A DNA stretch of 64,000 bases from Candidatus Nitricoxidireducens bremensis (GTDB lineage Bacteria > Pseudomonadota > Gammaproteobacteria > Burkholderiales > Rhodocyclaceae), in the NCBI GenBank assembly GCA_030247725.1, contig JAOTRT010000014.1:1-64000 (forward strand), given 5' to 3'. The notes below the pieces were generated by a model. That model searched no databases. It was not told where the DNA came from and saw only the letters and a list, made by a program, of their open reading frames with translations. The position numbers and the translations under genes were made by a program. Below, in pieces: positions 8,530 to 18,614 of this stretch (positions are counted from its first letter, which is position 1; each line of letters starts with the position of its first letter).

Positions 8530-9693
8530 ATGCGCGGACTGCTCTGGCTGCTGACCCTCGCTGCCGCCGCCGTCGGCCTCTCCCTGGCGGCGCGCTACAA
8601 CGACGGCTACGTGCTCTTCGTGCTGCCGCCCTGGCGCATGGAGATTTCCCTCAACCTGCTGCTGTTGCTGCTGGCGGCCGGCTTCGTGCTGCTCTACCTG
8701 ATCCTGCGCGGCGTGCGGAACACCCTGGCGCTGCCCGACAAGGTGCGCGAGTTCCGCGCCCGCCGCGCCCGCGAGAAAGCCGCCGCCGCCCTGGCCGACG
8801 CCATGCGCCTGCTCTACGAGGGCCGCTACGGCCATGCCCTGAAGAGCGCCGAACTGGCCTGGCGCGCCGAGCATGCGCCGGGCTTCGCCGCCCTCATCGG
8901 CCAGCGCGCCGCCCATGCCATGCACGACGACGAGCGGGAGGCCATGTGGCGCGAGCGGGCGCACCACTTCGACAACGAGGTGCGCGCCGCCCGCCTCATG
9001 ACCGAGGCCGAACTGGCCCTGGAATCGCGGGACTTCGACGCCGCCCGCGCCGCCCTGGACCGCCTGGCGGCTTCCGAGGGGCGCCACATCGCCGCCCTGC
9101 GCCTCTCCCTGCGGGCCGAGCAGGGCAGCGGCAACTGGCAGGAAGTGCTGCGCCTCACCAAGCAGCTCGAAAAGCACAAGGCCCTGACGGCCGAGCAGGC
9201 GGCGCCGGTGCGCAGCCGCGCCCACCGGGAGCTGATCTCCCAGATGGGCGACCCGGCCCAGCTGGTGCGCTACTGGAACGACATGCCGGCGGCCGACCGC
9301 CTCGATGCGCGCCTCGCCATCCAGGCGGCGCGCACCCTTTCCTCCACCGGCGGCTGCGCCGAGGCCGCCAACCTCATCGAGGATTTCCTCGACGAACGCT
9401 GGGATTCCGGCGTGATCTCGGTGTACGCTGACTGCGAAGGCGGCGACACCCTGGCGCGCATCGCCCATGCCGAGAAGTGGCTCGCCAGCCATCCGCGCGA
9501 CGAACAGCTGCTGCTGGCGCTGGGCCGCCTGTGCCGCGCCCAGAAGCTGTGGGGCAAGGCCCAGAGCTACCTCGAAGCCTCCCTCGCCATCCGTGCCACC
9601 CGCGGCGCCCATGTCGAGCTGGCCCAGTTGCTGGACCACCTTGAGCGGCCGGCCGATGCCGACCGCCACTACCGGGCGGCGGCCCTGATCTGA
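8530..9693 (+). CDS. hemY: HemY, TPR-containing inner-membrane protein
   Basis: A 387-residue protein with two membrane helices in the first 65 residues, followed by a long alpha-helical tetratricopeptide-like region. It belongs to the proteobacterial HemY family linked to haem biosynthesis, unrelated to the Bacillus oxidase of the same name. It starts immediately after hemX and closes the operon; a terminator-like hairpin follows at 9702-9725. Confidence 0.92.
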   Translation: MRGLLWLLTLAAAAVGLSLAARYNDGYVLFVLPPWRMEISLNLLLLLLAAGFVLLYLILRGVRNTLALPDKVREFRARRAREKAAAALADAMRLLYEGRYGHALKSAELAWRAEHAPGFAALIGQRAAHAMHDDEREAMWRERAHHFDNEVRAARLMTEAELALESRDFDAARAALDRLAASEGRHIAALRLSLRAEQGSGNWQEVLRLTKQLEKHKALTAEQAAPVRSRAHRELISQMGDPAQLVRYWNDMPAADRLDARLAIQAARTLSSTGGCAEAANLIEDFLDERWDSGVISVYADCEGGDTLARIAHAEKWLASHPRDEQLLLALGRLCRAQKLWGKAQSYLEASLAIRATRGAHVELAQLLDHLERPADADRHYRAAALI

Positions 9694-9701
9694 CGTCCGG
9701 C

Positions 9702-9725
9702 CGGCGCCTGTGGCGCCGCCGTTTT
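9702..9725 (+). terminator. terminator after hemY
   Basis: A 7-bp stem CGGCGCC, loop TGT, GGCGCCG (9702-9718), then CC, G and four T's to 9725, just after the hemY stop. Confidence 0.6.
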
Positions 9726-9732
9726 CCGGCTC

Positions 9733-9748
9733 TGTAGCTTTTGCTACA
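9733..9748. promoter_or_regulatory. palindromic operator before the DUF4242 gene
   Basis: TGTAGC-TTTT-GCTACA is a perfect palindrome (extended by C/G to 9732-9749) with the half-site spacing of Crp/Fnr-family operators. A second inverted repeat, GCTAC-GCCGT-GTAGC, follows at 9783-9797. It lies 69 bases before the ATG of the three-gene module that itself encodes a Crp/Fnr-type regulator, the natural candidate to bind it. Confidence 0.55.
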
Positions 9749-9816
9749 GATCGTCGGAGCCCTTCGGCCCACACTGCCTCCCGCTACGCCGTGTAGCGAC
9801 ATTCTGGGAGGTTCAG

Positions 9817-10119
9817 ATGAAACCGATGCGCTTGTTCCTCGACACCCACGACCGGACCCGCAATACCTTTCCGGCGCAGTTGTCGGTGGACGACTTCAAA
9901 TCCTTCTACGCCGGCTACGAGGAGGCCTGCCGCGCCGAGGGCGTGATTCCCCTGCAGGTGCATGTGGGCTACGAGACGGGCCGCGCCTTCTGCCTGAATC
10001 TGGCGCCCGATGCGGAGGCGGTGAAGCGCGCCCACGAGCGCGCCGGCCTGCCCTTCGATTCCATCACCGAAGTGACCACGGCGAGCCCCCAGGACATGTT
10101 CCTGCGGCGGGCGGCCTGA
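9817..10119 (+). CDS. DUF4242 (SCO4226-like) small protein
   Basis: A 100-residue soluble protein matching the DUF4242 pattern: an N-terminal strand MRLFLDTHD, a central strand with HVGYETGRAFCL and a C-terminal PDAEAVKRAHERAGLPFDSITEV helix-strand segment. One member of the family binds nickel; the role of most is unknown. A GGGAGG site precedes the ATG. It is followed after 24 bases by a di-haem peroxidase gene and probably shares its transcript. Confidence 0.7.
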   Translation: MKPMRLFLDTHDRTRNTFPAQLSVDDFKSFYAGYEEACRAEGVIPLQVHVGYETGRAFCLNLAPDAEAVKRAHERAGLPFDSITEVTTASPQDMFLRRAA

Positions 10120-10143
10120 AGCCGGCGGCCGGGGAGGAAGATC

Positions 10144-11469
10144 ATGAACGCGGGTCTTGTCGATGTCTTGGGCATAGCCGTGGCGGCCATCGCCTTCGCC
10201 TCGGCCGTGCTGATGCTGATGGTGCACAAGGAACTCGGCCCCTTCACGGGCCTCTCGGCCGGCGGCAAGTGGATGCTGATGGGGGCCTTCGGCATGGGCG
10301 TCCTGGCCTTCGGCTTCAAGATGGCGGTGGCCGCCGTCATGGTCGGCATGCCGGAGCGGGCCGTGGCGCCGCTGATTGCGGCCTACGGCGGGCCGACGAT
10401 GCTGCACGACGCCGACGGCAGCTCCTTCGACGACCGGCCCGTGGCGGCCCGCTACGTCTGGGAGCCCCTGCCCGCCGTGGCGCCGGCGCCGCCCGACAAT
10501 CCGACGACGCCGGCCAAGGTGGCCCTCGGCGAGCGGCTGTTCAACGAGCGCCGTTTGTCGGCGGACGGCACCCTCTCCTGCGCGTCGTGCCACGACCTGC
10601 GCGGCCATGCCGGCGGCGACGGGCGCGCCACGGCCACAGGCATCGACGGCCAGGTGGGTGGGCGCAACGTGCCGACGGTGTGGAACGCCGTCTTCCAGTC
10701 CGTGCTGTTCTGGGACGGACGTGCGCCGTCCCTGGAGGAACAGGCCAAGGGGCCCATCCTCAATCCCATCGAGATGGGCATGCCCTCGGCCGCCGAGGTG
10801 GAACGGCGGCTGAACGGGGACTCTTCCTACCGGGCCGCCTTCGCCGAGGTCTTCGGCCCCGGCCGGGCCATCGACATCGATCTCGTGGCCAAGGCCATCG
10901 CCGCCTACGAGCGCACCCTGGTGACGCCGGACGCCCCCTACGACCGCTTCGTGCGCGGCGACGCCAAGGCCCTGACGCCGGCCCAGCTGCGCGGCATGGC
11001 CCTGTTCGAGTCCCTCGGCTGCGTCACCTGCCACCAGGGGCCGGCCTTCTCCGACGCCAGCCTGCTGGGCGGCCGGCTGCCTATGCGCATCTTCCCCACC
11101 AATCCGAACCGCTACGAGGAGAAGTTCGGTCTGCTGGCGGACGGCGGTGCCACGGGGCAGCGGCATGGGCGCGGCACCTGGCGCGTCGCTTCCCTGCGCA
11201 ATGTGGCCCTGACGGGGCCCTGGCTCCACAACGGCGCCGTGGACAAGCTCGCCGATGTGGTGCGCATCATGGCGGCGGCCCAACTCGGCGCCGAGGTGGC
11301 GGAGTCGGCGCCGCAAACCCGCCGCGTGGAGTGGTCGCCGGCGGAGCGGGCCTTCGTGCGCACCGAGCGCCGCGCCGTGGGCGACCGGGACGTGGCGGAC
11401 ATCGTCGCCTTCCTCGACGCCCTGTCGAGCGACACCCTGACGGCGGCGAGGCGGAAGGCGACACCGTGA
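10144..11469 (+). CDS. membrane-anchored di-haem cytochrome c peroxidase (MauG/CcpA family)
   Basis: A 441-residue protein with two N-terminal membrane helices (about residues 8-28 and 45-68), then a periplasmic domain with two c-type haem sites, CASCH at 146-150 and CVTCH at 293-297. The order and spacing fit bacterial di-haem peroxidases and MauG-type enzymes, which reduce hydrogen peroxide or oxidise protein substrates. Most relatives have a cleaved signal peptide and a length near 330-350; the double membrane anchor is unusual. Between a DUF4242 gene and a Crp/Fnr regulator gene it suggests a peroxide- or redox-responsive unit. Confidence 0.85.
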   Translation: MNAGLVDVLGIAVAAIAFASAVLMLMVHKELGPFTGLSAGGKWMLMGAFGMGVLAFGFKMAVAAVMVGMPERAVAPLIAAYGGPTMLHDADGSSFDDRPVAARYVWEPLPAVAPAPPDNPTTPAKVALGERLFNERRLSADGTLSCASCHDLRGHAGGDGRATATGIDGQVGGRNVPTVWNAVFQSVLFWDGRAPSLEEQAKGPILNPIEMGMPSAAEVERRLNGDSSYRAAFAEVFGPGRAIDIDLVAKAIAAYERTLVTPDAPYDRFVRGDAKALTPAQLRGMALFESLGCVTCHQGPAFSDASLLGGRLPMRIFPTNPNRYEEKFGLLADGGATGQRHGRGTWRVASLRNVALTGPWLHNGAVDKLADVVRIMAAAQLGAEVAESAPQTRRVEWSPAERAFVRTERRAVGDRDVADIVAFLDALSSDTLTAARRKATP

Positions 11470-11546
11470 AATGCGATGTCCCGGCGCGCGATCCGCGCCA
11501 GGACAAGGGCATCATGGCTAGAATCCCCCGCAAGGGGGAACAGGCC

Positions 11547-12203
11547 ATGCCGGAACTGGAAGCGCTGGGCATTTTTCGCAACCTGGGCGAGGAGAGCCGC
11601 CGTCTCCTGCGCCGCGGCGTGGCGTGCAAGGACTGCCAGCCGGGGCTGCCCATCCTGCACAAGGGCACGCCGATCTCGGGGGCCTACTTCGTCGTCGGCG
11701 GGCGGCTGCGGGTCTATGCCCTGGCGCCGGACGGCACCGAGGCGACGCTGTATTACATCGACCCGGGCGAGACCTGCGTCTTCGCCCTCAACAGCCTGTT
11801 CAACGACCTGCGCTACCCGGCCTGGGTCCAGGCCGAGGGGCCCACCACGGTGGCCCTGATTCCCGGCCCCCTGTTCCGCGAGCTGTTCCGCCGCGAGCCT
11901 TCGATCCAGGACGTGACCGTGCGGGCCCTGTCCACCCTGGTGTTCCGCCTCATGGCGGAGCTGGAGGAGGTGCACGCCTACAAACTGGACCAGCGGCTGG
12001 CCAACCTGCTGCTGCTGCGAGCTTCAGGAGAGGGGGAAATCGCCATGACCCAGCAGCAGATGGCGGCCCATCTGGGGACGACGCGGGAGGTGGTGGCGCG
12101 GCTGATGCGCGAGTTCGTCGCGTCCGGCGCCGTGGAGACGCGGCGCGGCCGGGTTCTGGTACGCGATGCGGCAGCCCTGGAGGCCCGGCTGGCGACGTGC
12201 TGA
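11547..12203 (+). CDS. Crp/Fnr family transcriptional regulator
   Basis: A 218-residue regulator with an N-terminal cyclic-nucleotide-binding-type beta barrel (about residues 5-125), a dimer helix and a C-terminal winged helix where TQQQMAAHLGTTREVVARLMREF is the recognition region. Cys residues at CKDC and in GETCVF suggest redox or ligand sensing, but the four-Cys iron-sulfur pattern of FNR is absent. I prefer ATG 11547 because AAGGGGGAA lies 8 bases before it; ATG 11514 would add 11 residues. A TAGAAT box at 11519-11524 may give it its own promoter. It probably controls the upstream peroxidase genes. Its 3' end faces hemF. Confidence 0.85.
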   Translation: MPELEALGIFRNLGEESRRLLRRGVACKDCQPGLPILHKGTPISGAYFVVGGRLRVYALAPDGTEATLYYIDPGETCVFALNSLFNDLRYPAWVQAEGPTTVALIPGPLFRELFRREPSIQDVTVRALSTLVFRLMAELEEVHAYKLDQRLANLLLLRASGEGEIAMTQQQMAAHLGTTREVVARLMREFVASGAVETRRGRVLVRDAAALEARLATC

Positions 12204-12210
12204 CGCCGCC

Positions 12211-13125
12211 TCAGACCCAGTCGCGCGGCGGCAGGAAGTCGGTGTAGAGCTGCGCTTCTGCGCTGCCTGCTTCGGGGTGCCAGTCGTAGCGCCACTTCAC
12301 CACCGGCGGCATGGACATGAGGATGGACTCGGTGCGTCCGCCGGACTGGAGGCCGAACAGGGTGCCCCGGTCCCACACCAGATTGAATTCCACGTAGCGA
12401 CCGCGGCGATAGGCCTGGAAGTCCCGCTCCCGCTCGCCGTAGGGCAGGTCGCGGCGGCGCTCGCAGATCGGCAGGTAGGCAGATGTGAAGGCGTCGCCGA
12501 CGCTCTGGGTGAGGGCGAAGCAGCGCTGAAAGGCAGCAGGCGTGGAGGTGTCGCCGCCTGATCCGCCCTCGTTGAGGTCGTCGAAGAAGATGCCGCCGAT
12601 GCCGCGCGGTTCGTTGCGGTGCTTGAGGAAGAAGTACTCGTCGCACCACTTCTTGTAGCGGGCATGGACGTCGTCGCCGTAGGGGGCGAGGGCGTCCCGG
12701 CAGCTGCGGTGGAAGTGGGCGCAGTCCTCGGCGAAGCCGTAGTAGGGTGTCAGATCCATGCCGCCGCCGAACCACCAGACCGGCGCCGCATCGTCCTTCT
12801 CGGCGACGAAGAAACGCACGTTCATGTGGCTGGTGGGGCAGTAGGGATTGCGCGGATGCAGCACCAGGGAGACGCCCATCGCCTCCCAGCGGCGGCCGGC
12901 CAGTTCGGGCCGGTGGGCGGTGGCCGAGGCCGGCATGGCGGTGCCCTTGACGTGGGAGAAATTGACGCCGCCGCGTTCGAAGAAGTCGCCTTCCTCGATG
13001 ACGCAGGCGGTGCCGCGGCCCCAGGCGTCGTGCCGGAAAGACTTGCCGTCGAAGGCATCGAGGGCCGCGACGATGCGGGACTGCAGTCCGGTGAGATAGC
13101 TCCGGACGGCGCCGGTGTCGATCAA
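12211..13125 (-). CDS. hemF: aerobic coproporphyrinogen III oxidase
   Basis: Oxygen-dependent conversion of coproporphyrinogen III to protoporphyrinogen IX. The 304-residue protein carries the family signatures [22 protein letters not shown]-type stretch, [11 protein letters not shown] and the C-terminal [22 protein letters not shown] region. The start is a TTG at 13125 overlapping the purD stop (TTGA), which gives the normal N-terminus (M)[10 protein letters not shown]. It is the last gene of dusB-fis-purH-purD-hemF. Confidence 0.95.
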   Translation of the reverse strand: MIDTGAVRSYLTGLQSRIVAALDAFDGKSFRHDAWGRGTACVIEEGDFFERGGVNFSHVKGTAMPASATAHRPELAGRRWEAMGVSLVLHPRNPYCPTSHMNVRFFVAEKDDAAPVWWFGGGMDLTPYYGFAEDCAHFHRSCRDALAPYGDDVHARYKKWCDEYFFLKHRNEPRGIGGIFFDDLNEGGSGGDTSTPAAFQRCFALTQSVGDAFTSAYLPICERRRDLPYGERERDFQAYRRGRYVEFNLVWDRGTLFGLQSGGRTESILMSMPPVVKWRYDWHPEAGSAEAQLYTDFLPPRDWV

Positions 13126-14393
13126 CGCCGGATCGCCCGGTGGCCGATGTCCCGGCGGTATTGCATGCCGTCGAAATGGATCTGCTCGGCGATCTCGTAG
13201 GCGCGGTTCTGGGCCAGCTTCACGGTGTCGCCCAGGGCCGTGACGCAGAGCACGCGCCCGCCGGAAACGGCGACGCGGCCGGCGGCATCCGAGGTGCCGG
13301 CGTGGAAGACGTGGGCGTCGGCATCGGCGCGCGGCGGCAGGCCGGTAATGACGTCGCCCTTGCGTGGGCTGTCGGGATAGCCGGCAGCGGCGAGCACCAC
13401 GCCGAGGGCGACGCGGCGGTCCCACTCGGCTTCCACCTTGTCGAGGCGGCCGTCGATGGCGGCCTCCAGCAGGGTAACGAAGTTGCTCTTCAGCCGCATC
13501 ATGATGGGCTGGGTTTCCGGGTCGCCCATGCGGCAGTTGAATTCCAGCACCTTGAGGGAGCCGTCGGGCTTGATCATCAGGCCGGCGTAGAGGAAGCCGG
13601 TGTAGGGGATGCCGTCCTTGGCCATGCCGTTGATGGTCGGCATGATCACCTCGCGCATGGCGCGGGCGTGCACGTCGGGCGTGACGACCGGGGCGGGCGA
13701 GTAGGCGCCCATGCCGCCGGTGTTGGGGCCGGTGTCGCCGTCGCCGAGGCGCTTGTGGTCCTGGCTGGTGGCCAGCGCCAGCGCATGCACGCCGTCGGCC
13801 ATGACGATGAAGCTGGCTTCCTCGCCGTCGAGGAACTCCTCGATGACGACGCGGGCGCCGGCGTCACCCATCTTGTTGTCCAGCAGCATCATGTCGATGG
13901 CGGCGTGGGCCTCATCGAGCGACATGGCGACGACGACACCCTTGCCGGCAGCGAGGCCGTCGGCCTTGATGACGATGGGGGCGCCTTCCTGGTCCACGTA
14001 GGCGTGGGCGGCGGCGGCCTCACTGAAGGTCTCGAACTTGGCCGTCGGGATGTTGTGGCGCGCCATGAAGCGCTTGGCGAAGTCCTTGGAACTTTCGAGC
14101 TGGGCGGCGGCCTTCGTCGGGCCGAAGATGCGCAGGCCGCGGGCGCGGAAGGCATCCACCACGCCGGCGGCCAGGGGGGCCTCGGGACCGACGACGGTGA
14201 GGTGCACCTTCTCCTTCTCGGCGAAGTCGGCGAGGGCGTTCACGTCGGTGATGGCGACGTTCTTCAGCTCTTGCTCCCGCGCCGTGCCGGCGTTGCCGGG
14301 CGCCACGTAGACGACCTGCAGGCCGGGGGTCTGGGCGAGGCGCCAGGCGAGGGCGTGCTCGCGTCCGCCGGAACCGATGACGAGGAGTTTCAT
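13122..14393 (-). CDS. purD: phosphoribosylamine-glycine ligase (GAR synthetase)
   Basis: ATP-grasp enzyme joining glycine to phosphoribosylamine in purine synthesis. The 423-residue protein begins [17 protein letters not shown], has the ATP-grasp segment [15 protein letters not shown] and the metal-binding [13 protein letters not shown]. It follows purH after a 177-base structured spacer and overlaps hemF by four bases. Confidence 0.97.
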   Translation of the reverse strand: MKLLVIGSGGREHALAWRLAQTPGLQVVYVAPGNAGTAREQELKNVAITDVNALADFAEKEKVHLTVVGPEAPLAAGVVDAFRARGLRIFGPTKAAAQLESSKDFAKRFMARHNIPTAKFETFSEAAAAHAYVDQEGAPIVIKADGLAAGKGVVVAMSLDEAHAAIDMMLLDNKMGDAGARVVIEEFLDGEEASFIVMADGVHALALATSQDHKRLGDGDTGPNTGGMGAYSPAPVVTPDVHARAMREVIMPTINGMAKDGIPYTGFLYAGLMIKPDGSLKVLEFNCRMGDPETQPIMMRLKSNFVTLLEAAIDGRLDKVEAEWDRRVALGVVLAAAGYPDSPRKGDVITGLPPRADADAHVFHAGTSDAAGRVAVSGGRVLCVTALGDTVKLAQNRAYEIAEQIHFDGMQYRRDIGHRAIRR

Positions 14394-14463
14394 GGACTAT
14401 CGACCTAACGTTATGCCACGGATCGTTTGCCGCCTATATCGAGCGCAGCGAGCCAATCAGTAG

Positions 14464-14509
14464 CCTCCCCGCTAGGGGAGGATGGGAGGGGCGGGCCATT
14501 TTGCCCGCC
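14464..14509. repeat. double hairpin in the purH-purD spacer
   Basis: Two perfect 7-bp hairpins: CCTCCCC/GGGGAGG (14464-14481, loop GCTA) and GGCGGGC/GCCCGCC (14490-14509). The neighbouring sequence ATCGAGCGCAGCGAG recurs beside the repeat element at 50.8 kb. It is transcribed between two genes of the same operon; the rest of the 14394-14570 spacer shows nothing else. Confidence 0.5.
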
Positions 14510-14570
14510 ACAAGGGTAATGAGGGCGCCGTCTTTCATGGTGCGGAGCAATTCCTGCGAAGCGCCGAGCG

Positions 14571-16160
<1,590 letters not shown>

Positions 16161-16173
16161 GGTGGATTTCGCC

Positions 16174-16404
16174 TTAGAGCAGATCGTGTTCGTTGAGTTT
16201 CTTGCGCAGGGTGTTGCGGTTGATGCCGAGCATCTCCGCGGCCACGGTCTGGTTGCCGTCGGCGTGCTTCATGACGACTTCGAGCATCGGTCGTTCGACG
16301 CTGGCCAGCACCATGTCGTAGATGGCATTCGGGGATTCGCCGTCGAGATCGCGGAAATAGCGGTTCAGCGAGCGGCGCACGCAGTCGGAGAGTTCTGAGC
16401 TCAT
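16174..16404 (-). CDS. fis: DNA-binding protein Fis
   Basis: Nucleoid-associated regulator of 76 residues, the short betaproteobacterial form. The C-terminal helix-turn-helix is evident ([20 protein letters not shown]). The ATG overlaps the dusB stop (ATGA), the conserved dusB-fis arrangement, so both are made from one transcript. Confidence 0.95.
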   Translation of the reverse strand: MSSELSDCVRRSLNRYFRDLDGESPNAIYDMVLASVERPMLEVVMKHADGNQTVAAEMLGINRNTLRKKLNEHDLL

Positions 16405-17411
16405 GCGGCCAGGGCTTCCTCGTAGGAGAGACGGTCGTTGGCGGCGGCCTGGGCGAGGAAGAACTCGTCCGCGGCGGCCAGCTGTTCATCGACGGTCTGG
16501 AGTTGGTTCATGGCATGGCGGAAGCGCGCGGCGCCGACGATTCCCTTGGTGTACCAGCTGATGTGCTTGCGCGCCACGCGCACGCCGGTGTCCTCGCCGT
16601 AGAAGGCGTAGAGGTCGGCCAGGTGGCTGCGCAGGATCTCGTGGATCTCGGCCACCGCGGGAGCGGGCAGCAGTTCGCCGGTGTTCAGGTAGTGTTCGAT
16701 TTCGCGGAACAGCCAGGGGCGACCCTGGGCGGCGCGGCCGATCATGACGCCGTCGGCGCGGGTGTAGTCGAGTACGTGCTTCGCCTTCTGCGGCGTGGTG
16801 ATGTCGCCGTTGGCGATGACCGGGATGTTCACCAGGGTTTTCACCAGGGCGATGGTGTCGTACTCGGCCTCGCCGGTGTACTGGTCGGAGCGGGTGCGGC
16901 CGTGGATGGCGATGGCGCGGATGCCGGCGCTTTCGGCGATGCGGGCGATGGCCGGCGCGTTGCGGTTGTTGCGATCCCAGCCGGTGCGGAACTTCAGCGT
17001 CACCGGCGTGTTCGGCACGGCGTTCACCACCGCCTCCAGGATGCGCGCCACCAAAGCCTCGTCCTTCATGAGGGCGGAACCCGCGGAGACGTTGCACACC
17101 TTCTTCGCCGGACAGCCCATGTTGATGTCGATGATCTGGGCGCCCTGGTCGGCGTTGAACCTGGCCGCCTCGGCCATCAGCTTCGGGTCGGCGCCGGCGA
17201 TCTGCACGGAGATCGGCTCCACCTCGCCCTCGTGGTTGGCGCGGCGCAGGGTCTTGGTGCTCTTGTAGAGCAGAGAGTTGGAGGTCACCATCTCCGACAC
17301 CGCGAGGCCCGCACCGAGCTTCTTGCACAACTGGCGGAACGGCCGATCCGTCACCCCGGCCATGGGCGCGACGAATAGATTGTTGCGCAGCGCGAAGCCG
17401 AGGAAGTTCAT
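16401..17411 (-). CDS. dusB: tRNA-dihydrouridine synthase B
   Basis: Flavin-dependent reduction of uridines in the tRNA D-loop. The 336-residue protein shows APMAGVTDRPFR near the N-terminus, the catalytic-cysteine region DINMGCPAKKV, the FMN-binding NGDITTP and GRAAQGRPW. ATG 17411 is the position expected for the family. It is the first gene of the dusB-fis-purH-purD-hemF set. Confidence 0.95.
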   Translation of the reverse strand: MNFLGFALRNNLFVAPMAGVTDRPFRQLCKKLGAGLAVSEMVTSNSLLYKSTKTLRRANHEGEVEPISVQIAGADPKLMAEAARFNADQGAQIIDINMGCPAKKVCNVSAGSALMKDEALVARILEAVVNAVPNTPVTLKFRTGWDRNNRNAPAIARIAESAGIRAIAIHGRTRSDQYTGEAEYDTIALVKTLVNIPVIANGDITTPQKAKHVLDYTRADGVMIGRAAQGRPWLFREIEHYLNTGELLPAPAVAEIHEILRSHLADLYAFYGEDTGVRVARKHISWYTKGIVGAARFRHAMNQLQTVDEQLAAADEFFLAQAAANDRLSYEEALAA

Positions 17412-17491
17412 GGGTGGGGTGGCGAAGAGGGAAGGCGCGGATTCTAGCCGAAGTCGCTCAAAATTTGTGCAATGGGGAGATAAGGGAATTT

Positions 17492-17509
17492 GCCGGGACT
17501 CGCCCCGGC
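17492..17509 (-). terminator. weak hairpin after the ubiH-like gene
   Basis: GCCGGG (17492-17497) pairs with CCCGGC (17504-17509), loop six bases; on the minus strand it is followed by AAATTCCC. It may end the amgK-murU-pepP-ubiH transcript, but the stem is short. Confidence 0.35.
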
Positions 17510-17531
17510 GGGGGCGTCTGGGCAAAGCCGA

Positions 17532-18614
17532 CTACCAGCCCCTTGCCCCGAACATCATGCGCCGCGCAAGGAAGGATCGCAGTGGCGGCACCAGGTCCAG
17601 GGCCAGCAATCCGGCGCCGCGGGCGTGGTGCAGCAGCGGCACGTCGTTGCTGAAGACACGCACCAGCGAATCCGTGAATCCGATGGTGGCGCGGCGATCC
17701 GTCTTGCGGGCGCCGGCATAGCGTGCGAGCACTTCCGGCGCGCCCGGATCGGCCGCGTCGGTCAGGCAGCGCGCCAGTTCGAAGATGTCCCGCAGGGCCA
17801 GGTTGAAGCCCTGGCCGCCGACGGGGTGCAGGGTCTGGGCGGCATTGCCGATCCAGACCGTGCGCGGGCCGACAGGATCGGCGCGGTAGCGCAGGCCCAG
17901 GGGGAAAACATGGCGCGGCGTGGCGGCGGCAAAGGCGACGCGGCGGCCGAAGCGGGATTGCAGCAGGGAAAGGAAGGCGCGATCGTCGAGGGCGGCGACG
18001 CCGGCGGATTCGTCGGCGCGGCAGGTGAGGACGACGGCGAGTTCCCGGCCATAGGGCAGGACGGCGACGGGACCTTGGGGCGTGAAGCGTTCCCAGGCGG
18101 TGCCGCCGTGGGGCTGCCGCGGCGTGGCGGTGCAGATGACGGCGTGCTGGCCGTAGTCGCGGAGGACGGCGTCGGCTGCATCCACGGTACCTTCGGCCCA
18201 GACGACGAGGGAAGCGGCGGGCTGCTGACCGGCGGCGACGGGCGTGTTGTCGCGGAAGGGAATGCCGGCAGCGGCGACGGCGGCGTCGAGACGCGTCGCC
18301 AGTTCGCCGGCGGCGAGCACGTAGCCGAGGGCGGGGACGCCTTCCTCCCGGGCCTCGATGCGCGTGCGGCCGAGGCCGCCCCGGTGGGAGACGTGGATGG
18401 TGTGGATGATGCTGTGGGGAATGCCGTCCCAGGCACCGAGCCATTCGAGGGTGAGGCGGGAGCCGTGGGCGAGGGCGAGGATGCGCTTGTCGCCGGCGGC
18501 GGCGCCGCGGGGGCGGGCGTCGAGGATTTCGCAGGCGACCCCTTGGCGATGGAGGGCCAGTGCGGCGGCCATGCCTGCCGGTCCGCCGCCCACGATGGCG
18601 ACCGGTTCAGTCAC
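17532..18614 (-). CDS. UbiH/COQ6 family FAD-dependent hydroxylase
   Basis: A 360-residue flavoprotein monooxygenase, probably hydroxylating the ubiquinone ring precursor. The FAD fingerprint GGGPAG lies at residues 9-14 and the second FAD motif GNAAQTLHPVGGQGFNLALRD near residue 275, typical of UbiH/UbiF/UbiI. I cannot say which ring position it acts on. The start overlaps the pepP end by 8 bases; a pepP-ubiH pair is common in proteobacteria. Confidence 0.85.
   Translation of the reverse strand: MTEPVAIVGGGPAGMAAALALHRQGVACEILDARPRGAAAGDKRILALAHGSRLTLEWLGAWDGIPHSIIHTIHVSHRGGLGRTRIEAREEGVPALGYVLAAGELATRLDAAVAAAGIPFRDNTPVAAGQQPAASLVVWAEGTVDAADAVLRDYGQHAVICTATPRQPHGGTAWERFTPQGPVAVLPYGRELAVVLTCRADESAGVAALDDRAFLSLLQSRFGRRVAFAAATPRHVFPLGLRYRADPVGPRTVWIGNAAQTLHPVGGQGFNLALRDIFELARCLTDAADPGAPEVLARYAGARKTDRRATIGFTDSLVRVFSNDVPLLHHARGAGLLALDLVPPLRSFLARRMMFGARGW

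Noticed and set aside
5847-9774. Very long open frames antisense to the hem operon
   Set aside because: They have Gly/Arg/Gln-rich translations without recognisable domains and mirror codons of hemC, hemD, hemX and hemY; high GC keeps antisense frames open.
11547-12203. Regulator as FNR or ANR
   Set aside because: The cysteine pattern for a [4Fe-4S] cluster is not present.
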